DNA from: an uncultured Carboxylicivirga sp.
GTDB taxonomy: Bacteria; Bacteroidota; Bacteroidia; Bacteroidales; Marinilabiliaceae
Length of the DNA stretch: 64,000 nt
NCBI RefSeq assembly: GCF_963674565.1
Contig: NZ_OY771430.1
Coordinates: forward strand, 5,270,001-5,334,000
Reading direction: 5' to 3'
Shown here piece by piece: positions 8,421 through 15,464 of the stretch; positions within the stretch are counted from its first letter, which is position 1; each line of letters opens with the position of its first letter. Position numbers and translations under genes: made by a program. The notes under the pieces were generated by a model. It was not told the origin of the DNA. It saw only the letters and a list, made by a program, of their open reading frames with translations, and did not search any database.

Positions 8421-9386
8421 TTATGGAAATCTGGCAGCCTCTTTCACTTTCCTGGTTAGCTCATTAATTAATTCATTGCCTTTGTCATCTGCTTTTTGTG
8501 AGGCTAATTTTTTAATCTTATTTCTGTGGTCTTGTGCCTGTTTTTTTGTGATAAGCTTTTGTTCTTGCCATTCTTTAATAATTGCTAATACATGAGGCTG
8601 TCCATGTTCTAATAATTGAATTAAGGCCATGTGTTCAATTAATTCTTTAGTGCTTCCTGTTGGTTTCATGTTTCTGAGCTTTGAATTGATTTTTTGAATG
8701 CTTAAATATTCATCTCTCCACCGCTTTACTAAGTTAATATAGAATGATTCATTATACAGTAGCTCAGCTGTTATTTGGGGCTGTTTTAATTGTTCTCTCA
8801 ATCTTTCAATAAATCTTAGTTCAAATCTTAATACATTCTTACCTCTATAAAGCTCAGGTATTTGCTTTTTTTTAATTTTCTGCTCATGTACTTTGCCATA
8901 AAATAGTTTAGTCCTTTTGTTATTCTGATAGTACAAGCCATTGTTTTGCTCAAGTCTGTTATAATAGGGTGCTGTGCCTAAATATGGATAGTATAAGTGT
9001 TCTTCATATTGCATTATCATATTTTGGGCTAAGTCAATTCTGGTAACATTGGCAAGGTTAAAAGGCAAGTGTAAGCTATCGCTTAGCTTTTCTATTGCTC
9101 TCCTGATGTCTCCTTTTGATAGTGTTTTGAAATTCTGGTCTAAGTAATATTTGCAAATACTGCTATCTTTAAAACTAACCCGGTACTCTGATATTTTAAT
9201 CTTTGCATTGTCCAGGTAGCCAGTAATAAAATAACCAAATTCACTTTCACCCTCACTAATAACTTTGGTTAGGTATTGAGGTGTTACCTCAAGAAAGTTA
9301 ATGTTAGGGCATTCTATTTTTGTGAGTGATAAATCTAAATTATCATACATGGTAACAAAATCTAGGTGTATAATACATCTTAACAT
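8421..9386 (-). CDS. Phage gene II/X-type replication initiator
   Basis: This 321-residue protein resembles the replication proteins of filamentous phages and small plasmids (gene II/X family), which nick the plus-strand origin to start rolling-circle replication. The visible marks are VTRIDLAQNMIMQ (about residues 112-124), TKLFYGKVHEQK and VLRFELRFIERL, the R-x-D, K-x-x-Y-x-K-x-x-E and R-x-E-x-R pattern of that group. The C-terminal third is a basic helical tail. It is the last gene of the element's minus-strand cluster, about 34 bp beyond the 155-residue gene. No phage coat, assembly or Zot-like gene accompanies it, so the element looks like an integrative or satellite element, not a full inovirus. 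Confidence 0.75.
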   Translation of the reverse strand: MLRCIIHLDFVTMYDNLDLSLTKIECPNINFLEVTPQYLTKVISEGESEFGYFITGYLDNAKIKISEYRVSFKDSSICKYYLDQNFKTLSKGDIRRAIEKLSDSLHLPFNLANVTRIDLAQNMIMQYEEHLYYPYLGTAPYYNRLEQNNGLYYQNNKRTKLFYGKVHEQKIKKKQIPELYRGKNVLRFELRFIERLREQLKQPQITAELLYNESFYINLVKRWRDEYLSIQKINSKLRNMKPTGSTKELIEHMALIQLLEHGQPHVLAIIKEWQEQKLITKKQAQDHRNKIKKLASQKADDKGNELINELTRKVKEAARFP

Positions 9387-9420
9387 AGAAAAGGGGAATT
9401 GCTTCCCCTTTCTGGTTTAA

Positions 9421-9888
9421 TTAATCGGTAACTTTTTTTGTTACTGCTATAGATTTTAATGCCTCAACCTCATCTTTTAGCTCTCCATCTGTGAATAAAT
9501 CCCAAAGGCTGTTAGTGTCGTTTCTCAGGCCTCTGGCAATAAATATTTCAATGGTGTTAATGCCCTGTTCTTTGAAGTCGGTATTAAATTGAATGATGCA
9601 GCCGTCATTTGTGCCGTTTATATCTCCAAAAGCTAAATCACTAGAAATATCAGGCCTTTTTACTGATGTTATATTGCTGCTTCCTTTGGTTATGGCTAAA
9701 TCTGTATTCTTTCTTTTCCATTGCTCAGGCCTTTCACCACAATAAAAAGATAAGCCATCAGGATTAAAACCTCTTTTATTTTTAAGGATTCTTTCAAGGT
9801 GGTCGTGTTCTCCTGTTGATAGTGTAATATCAAACCTTGTCTTTGCTTTGGTGAGCTTCTCAGCCTTGTAGTAGTCTGTAAGAATCAT
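9421..9888 (-). CDS. Unrecognised protein between excisionase-like and Rep genes
   Basis: A 155-residue soluble protein that I do not recognise. It is translationally coupled: its ATG overlaps the stop of the HTH gene in ATGA (9885-9888). A strong Shine-Dalgarno (AAGGAGGTGC, near 9892-9901 on the minus strand) precedes it, which is rare for this phylum. Its place between the HTH protein and the replication initiator suggests a part in replication or its control, for example single-strand binding, but no motif proves it. Confidence 0.7.
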   Translation of the reverse strand: MILTDYYKAEKLTKAKTRFDITLSTGEHDHLERILKNKRGFNPDGLSFYCGERPEQWKRKNTDLAITKGSSNITSVKRPDISSDLAFGDINGTNDGCIIQFNTDFKEQGINTIEIFIARGLRNDTNSLWDLFTDGELKDEVEALKSIAVTKKVTD

Positions 9889-10169
9889 TTTGCACCTCCT
9901 TTCATGCTTACAAAAGTGTGTGCATTCTGTTTCAGCTCCTCAGCGTTATAGCCTCTGGTTTCTTTGAGCCAGGTAATTATCTCATCCTTATCAAAATAAT
10001 TGTGTTTTGATTGCTTGTAATAGGGAATAGCTCCCCTCATGCACAATTTATAAATAGTGGATTTTGATAATCCTGTGTAGGTGCATACCTCATCAATATT
10101 AAGCACCTGTTTTTGAGAAGTTATAAATAGGTTTTCTAGCCTTTTTAACCTCTGAATTAAATCAGTCAT
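9885..10169 (-). CDS. Helix-turn-helix excisionase-like protein (HTH_17 type)
   Basis: A 94-residue protein with a MerR/AlpA-like winged helix: VLNIDEVCTYTGLSKSTIYKL, then MRGAIPYYKQSKHNYFDKDEIITWLKE (about residues 22-70). This is the pattern of excisionase-family DNA-binding proteins found in most integrative elements of Bacteroidota, where they steer excision or switch on replication and mobilisation genes. It heads a cluster with the 155-residue gene (4-bp overlap) and the replication initiator. The 190 bp upstream carry tandem copies of AGGGTCTATT (10320-10339). Confidence 0.85.
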   Translation of the reverse strand: MTDLIQRLKRLENLFITSQKQVLNIDEVCTYTGLSKSTIYKLCMRGAIPYYKQSKHNYFDKDEIITWLKETRGYNAEELKQNAHTFVSMKGGAK

Positions 10170-10319
10170 AATATTCTATTTTAGAGAATGAATAAAATGA
10201 CTATCGATAGTCTTTAACATTACATTTATTCCGTTGCTTAAATGACAAATTTGTAATGTAAAGGTAGGTATATGAAACATTGAAATATATTGATATACAA
10301 TATATAACTAGACTACCAA

Positions 10320-10340
10320 GAGGGTCTATTAGGGTCTATT
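10320..10340. repeat. Tandem 10-bp repeat upstream of the excisionase-like gene
   Basis: Two adjacent copies of AGGGTCTATT lie between the 372-residue gene and the HTH gene. They could be operator half-sites for the element's own HTH protein. Only the repetition is visible. Confidence 0.4.
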
Positions 10341-10359
10341 TTTGTGTTTGTATTTGGCT

Positions 10360-11478
10360 TTAGAGGTCAATTATTTTTTTGAATTCATCAATATAGCCGT
10401 GATAATTTTGATTTTTAACAGGCTTGCTTAATTCAATTGGTTTACCATTTTTGTCAATGAAGTATGTTTTAGCAATGGTTTTAGGTTCTTTAGGATTATT
10501 GAAAATTGCATCTATAAAAGCTCTTAATGCAAATTTATTAGGTCTTTTACCTCTGTAAAATTTCCATATTATTGGGGTGCAGGGTTTTTCACTCAGTAGG
10601 TTTTTCAAGTTTTCTATATTAGTAGTGATGTATTCTGAACTTGCAATCTTAAATAAGTTAATTATTTGATTTTCTTCTAAAGAAGTATTGTAGCCAAAAA
10701 TAAGGTCATGATTAGGTTGGATTTGTATAGATGGCAATTTGCCATGAATAAACTCTTCATAAGTTAGTTTCTTATCAATTTTAAGACAGTATTGAAATTC
10801 AGTTAATATTTGATGCTCCATTAATAATCTGCAAACCTGTTTTAAGTCTTCACAAATACCATCTATGGTTGGATTTTTTGTGTGGATATTTGTAATTATA
10901 CTTTTAAATAAACTACTATTTTGTTGTTTGTTGTTTGTTTCTATTTTATCTGTCAACAGGTCAAATAATTCTGGTTCGTAAATAAGTAACAGCCAAGAAA
11001 ATTTCCAAAGAAAATAAAGCCACCACAGCTCAATATCTTCTCCTATGTCAGGATTGCTTAAATGATAAATTTCTTCTCTTAAAAACTGGTGTCTGATCAA
11101 TGATTCTTTGATGCAATAATAAAATGGAGGTAAAGTGTATGAAGTTAAACTATTCCTAATTGATTTCAATTCTTGACTTATGTAGTTGGCTAATTCAGAC
11201 TGTTGGCTGCCAGCAATTTGAATATTTCTATTTTGGTTAATTCTAAAGCTAGGTATGAACTTGAAGTCACCAAAAGTAAAAACTATTTGGTTATAAAAAG
11301 TTTGATCTTTTAATGGGTAATCTTTTGCCAAAGGGACAAAACAGCAAGTGCTTAGAAGGAACTCCGTTAGAGCACTAACTTCATCTTGTTTATATGACAT
11401 CAATGCAATATGCTCAGCAACCAATATCGAAGCCTCGCTGTCATCTAAAATATGCTCCAGCATATCATGTGTACTCAT
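10360..11478 (-). CDS. Unrecognised protein coupled to the integrase
   Basis: A 372-residue soluble protein whose ATG overlaps the integrase stop codon (ATGA at 11475-11478), so the two are translated together. The N-terminal half is helical with an aromatic stretch (IELWWLYFLWKFSWLLLIYEPELF, about residues 145-170) that may be a buried helix or a single membrane-associated segment. The C-terminal region includes IWKFYRGKRPNKFALRAFI. I do not recognise the family. The coupling suggests a role in integration, excision or immunity of the element. Confidence 0.7.
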   Translation of the reverse strand: MSTHDMLEHILDDSEASILVAEHIALMSYKQDEVSALTEFLLSTCCFVPLAKDYPLKDQTFYNQIVFTFGDFKFIPSFRINQNRNIQIAGSQQSELANYISQELKSIRNSLTSYTLPPFYYCIKESLIRHQFLREEIYHLSNPDIGEDIELWWLYFLWKFSWLLLIYEPELFDLLTDKIETNNKQQNSSLFKSIITNIHTKNPTIDGICEDLKQVCRLLMEHQILTEFQYCLKIDKKLTYEEFIHGKLPSIQIQPNHDLIFGYNTSLEENQIINLFKIASSEYITTNIENLKNLLSEKPCTPIIWKFYRGKRPNKFALRAFIDAIFNNPKEPKTIAKTYFIDKNGKPIELSKPVKNQNYHGYIDEFKKIIDL

Positions 11479-12746
11479 TTCTTAAAATTTAAAAGGTTAG
11501 CTGCTGTTTTTTCTTTGTGTTCCTCCTCAAAGCTATCAAGGTAGTTTTGTGTTGTTTGGCCTGTTTGGTGGCCTAGTGCTTCTCTGATAAACTCAGTTGA
11601 AACACCTGAGCGTTTTAATACTGTGGCATAGCTGTGTCTGGCTCCATAGGTGGTAACGGTTTTGTCAATCCCTACTGTATCAGCTATTCTTTTCATGTAT
11701 TTGTTAGTGATTTTTATGTGCTGCTTTACTGTGTCTGCAATTTGTTTAACTGTTAATCCTGATCTGAGTATTGGAAAAATATAGCTCTCAGGTTGCTTGT
11801 CGGTATTGCCTAAGCTGTTGATTATTTCTTTGGCCTCAGGTGTCAAATAAACATCTATTTCAGTTTTTACCTTGCTTGTGTCTCTTGTTTTTTGTCTGAT
11901 AAATTTGAGGCTGTTGTTCTGTATGTTTTTGTATTTAAGGTTGGCAATATCGGCCATGTTCATACCATTGCATAGGTAGCTGAATAACCAGTATTTTTGA
12001 GCCTTTATTTCTTCTGGTGCTGTTGGTTGGTAGGTAACTAGTTTTTCAATCTCTGAAATACTTAGGGCTTTCTTAGTGTTGTTGCTAACAGGTATCTGGT
12101 ATTTATTTTTACTACTACCAAAAGGATAGCTTTTAATTGTTTTATCCTCTAAAGCTAAGTTTAAAATGTGCCTGAGGTTTCTCATGTAGATGCCTAAAGT
12201 GGTGTAGCTTCCTGGCTTTTTAGATCCTTTCTTATTCTGGTCGTTATCTCCATTTACAAACCAGTTTTCATATTTCTTTAAATACTTTGGATCGGTAACT
12301 TTTTCAAAGCTCAGGCCTTTATCAAACTTGGAGAGTGATTTTAAGGTTCTGGTATAGGTTTCTGCTGTGGTGGGCTTATCGTGGGCTGTTAATTCTACAA
12401 CTTTGTTGTTGAAATATTCCTGTAAGGTGGCCTGTCTTTCTTTTGTGCCTATAAATTCTCTTTCAAAAGCTTCAAAGGTAAACTCTGGCAGGTTTTCAAT
12501 GATGAGGTCTGCTCTGTCTTGTATTTCTGTGTACTTTTTCCTTTTCTTTTTTCTCTCTCCTTTGGAATTGGGATTCATTATCAATTCAAATTCCTCAGAG
12601 GATATACAGCTTTCACCTTTAATGGTGTATTGCTTCCTTTTTCCTTTAAAAGTAACGCTTAGCTTAATTGGGTATTCATCTTTTTTATTCAGCCAGATTT
12701 TACCCTGTTTGAGTATAATTCTGGTATTTACCTTATCTAAACTCAT
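11475..12746 (-). CDS. int: Tyrosine recombinase (integrase) of the element
   Basis: This 423-residue site-specific recombinase presumably moves the element in and out of the tRNA gene. An N-terminal arm-binding region (about 1-90) is followed by a SAM-like core-binding domain (about 95-200, including EYFNNKVVELTAH) and the catalytic domain. The catalytic box YGARHSYATVLKRSG, the LGHQTGQTTQNYLDSF region with the Tyr nucleophile in NYL, and a Lys in the beta turn are visible. At the usual first Arg position the sequence reads YLCNGMNMADIANLK, with Asn instead of Arg. The gene is next to attR, as is usual. Arm-site repeats lie 5-43 bp upstream of its start and may autoregulate it. Confidence 0.93.
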   Translation of the reverse strand: MSLDKVNTRIILKQGKIWLNKKDEYPIKLSVTFKGKRKQYTIKGESCISSEEFELIMNPNSKGERKKKRKKYTEIQDRADLIIENLPEFTFEAFEREFIGTKERQATLQEYFNNKVVELTAHDKPTTAETYTRTLKSLSKFDKGLSFEKVTDPKYLKKYENWFVNGDNDQNKKGSKKPGSYTTLGIYMRNLRHILNLALEDKTIKSYPFGSSKNKYQIPVSNNTKKALSISEIEKLVTYQPTAPEEIKAQKYWLFSYLCNGMNMADIANLKYKNIQNNSLKFIRQKTRDTSKVKTEIDVYLTPEAKEIINSLGNTDKQPESYIFPILRSGLTVKQIADTVKQHIKITNKYMKRIADTVGIDKTVTTYGARHSYATVLKRSGVSTEFIREALGHQTGQTTQNYLDSFEEEHKEKTAANLLNFKK

Positions 12747-12750
12747 AAAG

Positions 12751-12788
12751 TGGGTATATTTTAATATCTATACCCACAAATATACCCA
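12751..12788 (+). promoter_or_regulatory. Putative integrase arm sites (right)
   Basis: Two direct TATACCCA copies (12769-12776 and 12781-12788, spaced 12 bp) and one inverted copy (12751-12758) sit between the integrase start and attR. They match the pair at 5587-5606 in sequence and spacing. Confidence 0.6.
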
Positions 12789-12903
12789 AAGGTGTTGAAG
12801 TAATAAAATATCTATCAGAATTTATAATTATAAAAAGAATTGTATATTAGTGCTTTGAGAATGTGTTTGAATATATCAGGAAATTATAAAAATAGTACAA
12901 TTT

Positions 12904-12992
12904 AGGATTCATAATCCTGAGGTCGGCGGTTCAAGCCCGCCTCTCGGTACTTAAAAATCAAAGCCTTACAGATTTATTTCTGTGAGGCTTTT
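12904..12992 (+). repeat. attR: 89-bp direct repeat, right copy (tRNA 3' remnant)
   Basis: This copy begins with AGGATTCATAATCC and includes the tRNA 3' part and terminator but lacks the first 28 bases of the gene, so it cannot make a tRNA. It is the displaced original 3' end and marks the right boundary of the element, about 7.4 kb from attL. Confidence 0.95.
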
Positions 12993-12995
12993 TTA
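12960..12995 (+). terminator. Displaced tRNA terminator
   Basis: The same 13-bp stem as at 5548-5579 (12960-12972 with 12979-12991), followed by T residues. It now closes the right end of the element. Confidence 0.7.
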
Positions 12996-13192
12996 TGTCT
13001 CCGCAATTAGTCTTTTTAGGCGTATTTAAGTGTAATAACAATAAAGGTAAAAAATTGAAATGCCTTAATGGTTTAGTCGAATTTAATAGGAAAAACTGGG
13101 CAGATAATCTTAAAGCAATCTTCAATAATTGAATCTTATTAAGCATAATATTGTGATAGAATTACTATTTTAGAGCATTAAATACTTAAATT

Positions 13193-14113
13193 ATGCACAA
13201 TTTCTTAAAAGTGTTACTCACTCTGTTGCTATTTCCGTCATTACTAAATGCTCAAAGTGAAGGAAATTATTCTTTTAAATACAAAAAGGGGTTATATTAT
13301 TTAGTAAATCCTAAAGGTAAGAAGGTAAAATGTGAACCTTTTACATTTGCCAGCAAGTTTAGTGAAGGCCTGGCTTTAGTAGAAAGAGACTTGAAGTTTG
13401 GTTATGTCGACTCAACAGGAACCATTGTGATTGATTATCAGTTTTATGATGCGGGCCCATTTACTGAAGGGATTGCATATGCATCAAAGAATGGTAAGTA
13501 TGGTTATATCAATAAATCGGGGCAATTTATAATAAAACCACAATTTGATTTAGCATACCCGTTTAAACAAGAGCTTGGTGTTGTAAAACAAATGAATCCA
13601 GATACGACAATTTATGGTAGTTCTAAAATGATCTACACATACATTAATAAAGAAGGCAAACTTATTGGTAATGAATTCTATTCTACAATCTATAAAAAGT
13701 ATGACTATTTTGTTGCCACTAAAGGTGATTCAATATTTCATATTAATAAAAGAGGAACAAGAATTCTGTATGAACCAGAATCTCTTATGGATGAAGGTAC
13801 TACTTTTTTTATTGTTGATGAGATGCCTGAATTCCCTGGAGGTGAACTTATTTTAAGGAGTTATATAGCTAAAAAAGTCCATTTCCCTTTATCAGCCCAA
13901 GAAAGAACAATTTCGTCGAGAGTGTATGTTTCATTTATTGTCGATTATAACGGAGATGTTGTTGATGTTGTACCTGCTATGCCAGGTCCTCCCATTTTAT
14001 TGCAGGAAACGATAAGAGTTGTTGAATCTTTACCTCGTTGGAAGCCTGGAAAACAAGGTGATAGGCCGGTTAAGGTTAGTTATACTATTCCTATGAATTA
14101 TGATTTTAGGTAA
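13193..14113 (+). CDS. Secreted WG-repeat protein with TonB C-terminal domain
   Basis: A 306-residue envelope protein. A signal peptide (about 1-20, ending LLNAQ) is followed by WG/KWG-type repeats (about 30-130), with units such as EGLALVERDLKFGYVDSTG and EGIAYASKNGKYGYINKSG. The C-terminal region from about 212, opening DEMPEFPGGELILRSYIAKKV, is a TonB-C-like domain, with VYVSFIVDYNGDVVDV and the closing LPRWKPGKQGDRPVKVSYTIP. WG repeats are thought to bind partners or cell-wall material; the TonB-C-like module is common in Bacteroidota periplasmic proteins. It is the first chromosomal gene after the element and is followed on the same strand by a TPR protein. Confidence 0.88.
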   Translation: MHNFLKVLLTLLLFPSLLNAQSEGNYSFKYKKGLYYLVNPKGKKVKCEPFTFASKFSEGLALVERDLKFGYVDSTGTIVIDYQFYDAGPFTEGIAYASKNGKYGYINKSGQFIIKPQFDLAYPFKQELGVVKQMNPDTTIYGSSKMIYTYINKEGKLIGNEFYSTIYKKYDYFVATKGDSIFHINKRGTRILYEPESLMDEGTTFFIVDEMPEFPGGELILRSYIAKKVHFPLSAQERTISSRVYVSFIVDYNGDVVDVVPAMPGPPILLQETIRVVESLPRWKPGKQGDRPVKVSYTIPMNYDFR

Positions 14114-14169
14114 AATGAGAACTCTACTTTTTAGTTTAATCATAAAACAATAGATGTTACCCCTTTGAT

Positions 14170-15414
14170 ATGTCTGAAGTCCTAACTCGAAAAGAATATA
14201 TTGAATATTGCCAAAATTGCTCAAATAAGTCAATTGATAGTAACATCGGTTTAATCTGTGGGTTGACTAATAAAGAACCTTCCTTTTCTGGTAATTGTCA
14301 TCATTATGTGCCTATAAAAGATGGGTTGGATGAAGTTAAGGATGAAATTCACCACCTGAAAATCAAGATGCAAAGAAAAAAGATTATAGGAATAGGTGTT
14401 TTAATAAGTGTTCTTGTTTTCATTGCTATATATTTTAGCTATCAAATCAAATTAAAAGTTGAGAACTATAAATATTCAGTCGGATTTAAGCGGACAGGAG
14501 ATCAATTCTTTAAAGATGGAAGATATAAGGATGCAATATATTACTATGATATTGCATTAGAGTATGACGATAAAAATATAGAAGCAATTTATTTTCTGGG
14601 AAGAAGTTATCAGGAATTAGAAGAAAATAATGAAGCGATTAGCTATTATGCTAAGGTTATTGATATGGACCCGTCTTATGTAATGGCATACAGGGCAAGA
14701 GGATATGTAAGAAAACTAAATGAAGATTACTCTAATGCTATTGAAGACTTTAAAAAGTCGTTAGAGTTTGAACCTGAAAACACAAATGCCATAGGCCATA
14801 TTGCTAATATCTATTCTATATTAGGTGATTTTGAAGAGGCAAGAAGGTATTATAAAATAGCCTTGAAATATGATCCTGATATAGTTATGGCTAGATCTTC
14901 ATTAGCGTATGTTGAGTATAAATTAGGTAACTATGAGGAAAGCAAAAATCTTTGTTATACAGTTATTGGAAAGCTTCCAACTGATAAAGATTATGCTCAC
15001 GATATACTGGGATTGGTCTATTATGCTATCAATAAAAAAGATAGTGCTTTAGCTCAATATAATTTAGCACTATTATATGATCCTAATAATTCTCGTTACT
15101 ATGGTAAATTGGGATATATAAAATTTGAAATGGGACGAAATATTGAAGCTTTGCAGGATTATAATAAAGCAATTGAAATAGATTCATTAAATCCTATTTT
15201 CTATTTAAATAGAGCAAAATGTAAATATAATTTAGATTTATACTCATCGGCATTAGAAGATTATAATATTTGCCTTAGCCAATCTATGGCTATGGATAAG
15301 AATGACATTTTAAGCTGTTATAAAGGGCGTGCAAAGATTAAAATGACTTTAGGTGATCTGCAAGGCTATGAAATAGATATGGTAATGGTAGATAGCTTAA
15401 GTTACAAAGATTAA
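14170..15414 (+). CDS. Membrane-anchored TPR protein with Cys-rich N terminus
   Basis: A 414-residue protein. The first 50 residues hold cysteines spaced like a metal site (CQNCSNK ... GLICGLT ... GNCHHY). One membrane helix follows (about 74-93, IIGIGVLISVLVFIAIYF). From about 105 to the end there are at least eight tetratricopeptide repeats, for example AIYYYDIALEYDDKNIEAIYFLG and AIEDFKKSLEFEPENTNAIGHIA. This places a zinc-ribbon-like domain inside and a TPR scaffold outside the membrane, or the reverse. It likely assembles protein complexes; no partner is evident. A terminator follows at 15418-15445. Confidence 0.85.
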   Translation: MSEVLTRKEYIEYCQNCSNKSIDSNIGLICGLTNKEPSFSGNCHHYVPIKDGLDEVKDEIHHLKIKMQRKKIIGIGVLISVLVFIAIYFSYQIKLKVENYKYSVGFKRTGDQFFKDGRYKDAIYYYDIALEYDDKNIEAIYFLGRSYQELEENNEAISYYAKVIDMDPSYVMAYRARGYVRKLNEDYSNAIEDFKKSLEFEPENTNAIGHIANIYSILGDFEEARRYYKIALKYDPDIVMARSSLAYVEYKLGNYEESKNLCYTVIGKLPTDKDYAHDILGLVYYAINKKDSALAQYNLALLYDPNNSRYYGKLGYIKFEMGRNIEALQDYNKAIEIDSLNPIFYLNRAKCKYNLDLYSSALEDYNICLSQSMAMDKNDILSCYKGRAKIKMTLGDLQGYEIDMVMVDSLSYKD

Positions 15415-15417
15415 ATT

Positions 15418-15445
15418 AAAGGCATCGTAATTCGATGCCTTTTTA
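15418..15445 (+). terminator. Terminator after the TPR gene
   Basis: A 10-bp perfect stem (15418-15427 with 15433-15442, loop TAATT) is followed by T residues. It sits between convergent genes and may serve both strands. Confidence 0.8.
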
Positions 15446-15464
15446 ATGTAATATTAAAAAAATT

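Noticed and set aside
8421..9386. A complete filamentous prophage
   Set aside because: Only the replication initiator is phage-like; no coat, assembly or Zot-like genes are found in the element.
12904..12977. A second tRNA gene at the right repeat
   Set aside because: Only the anticodon arm onward is present; the acceptor 5' strand and D arm are missing, so it is a displaced 3' remnant.
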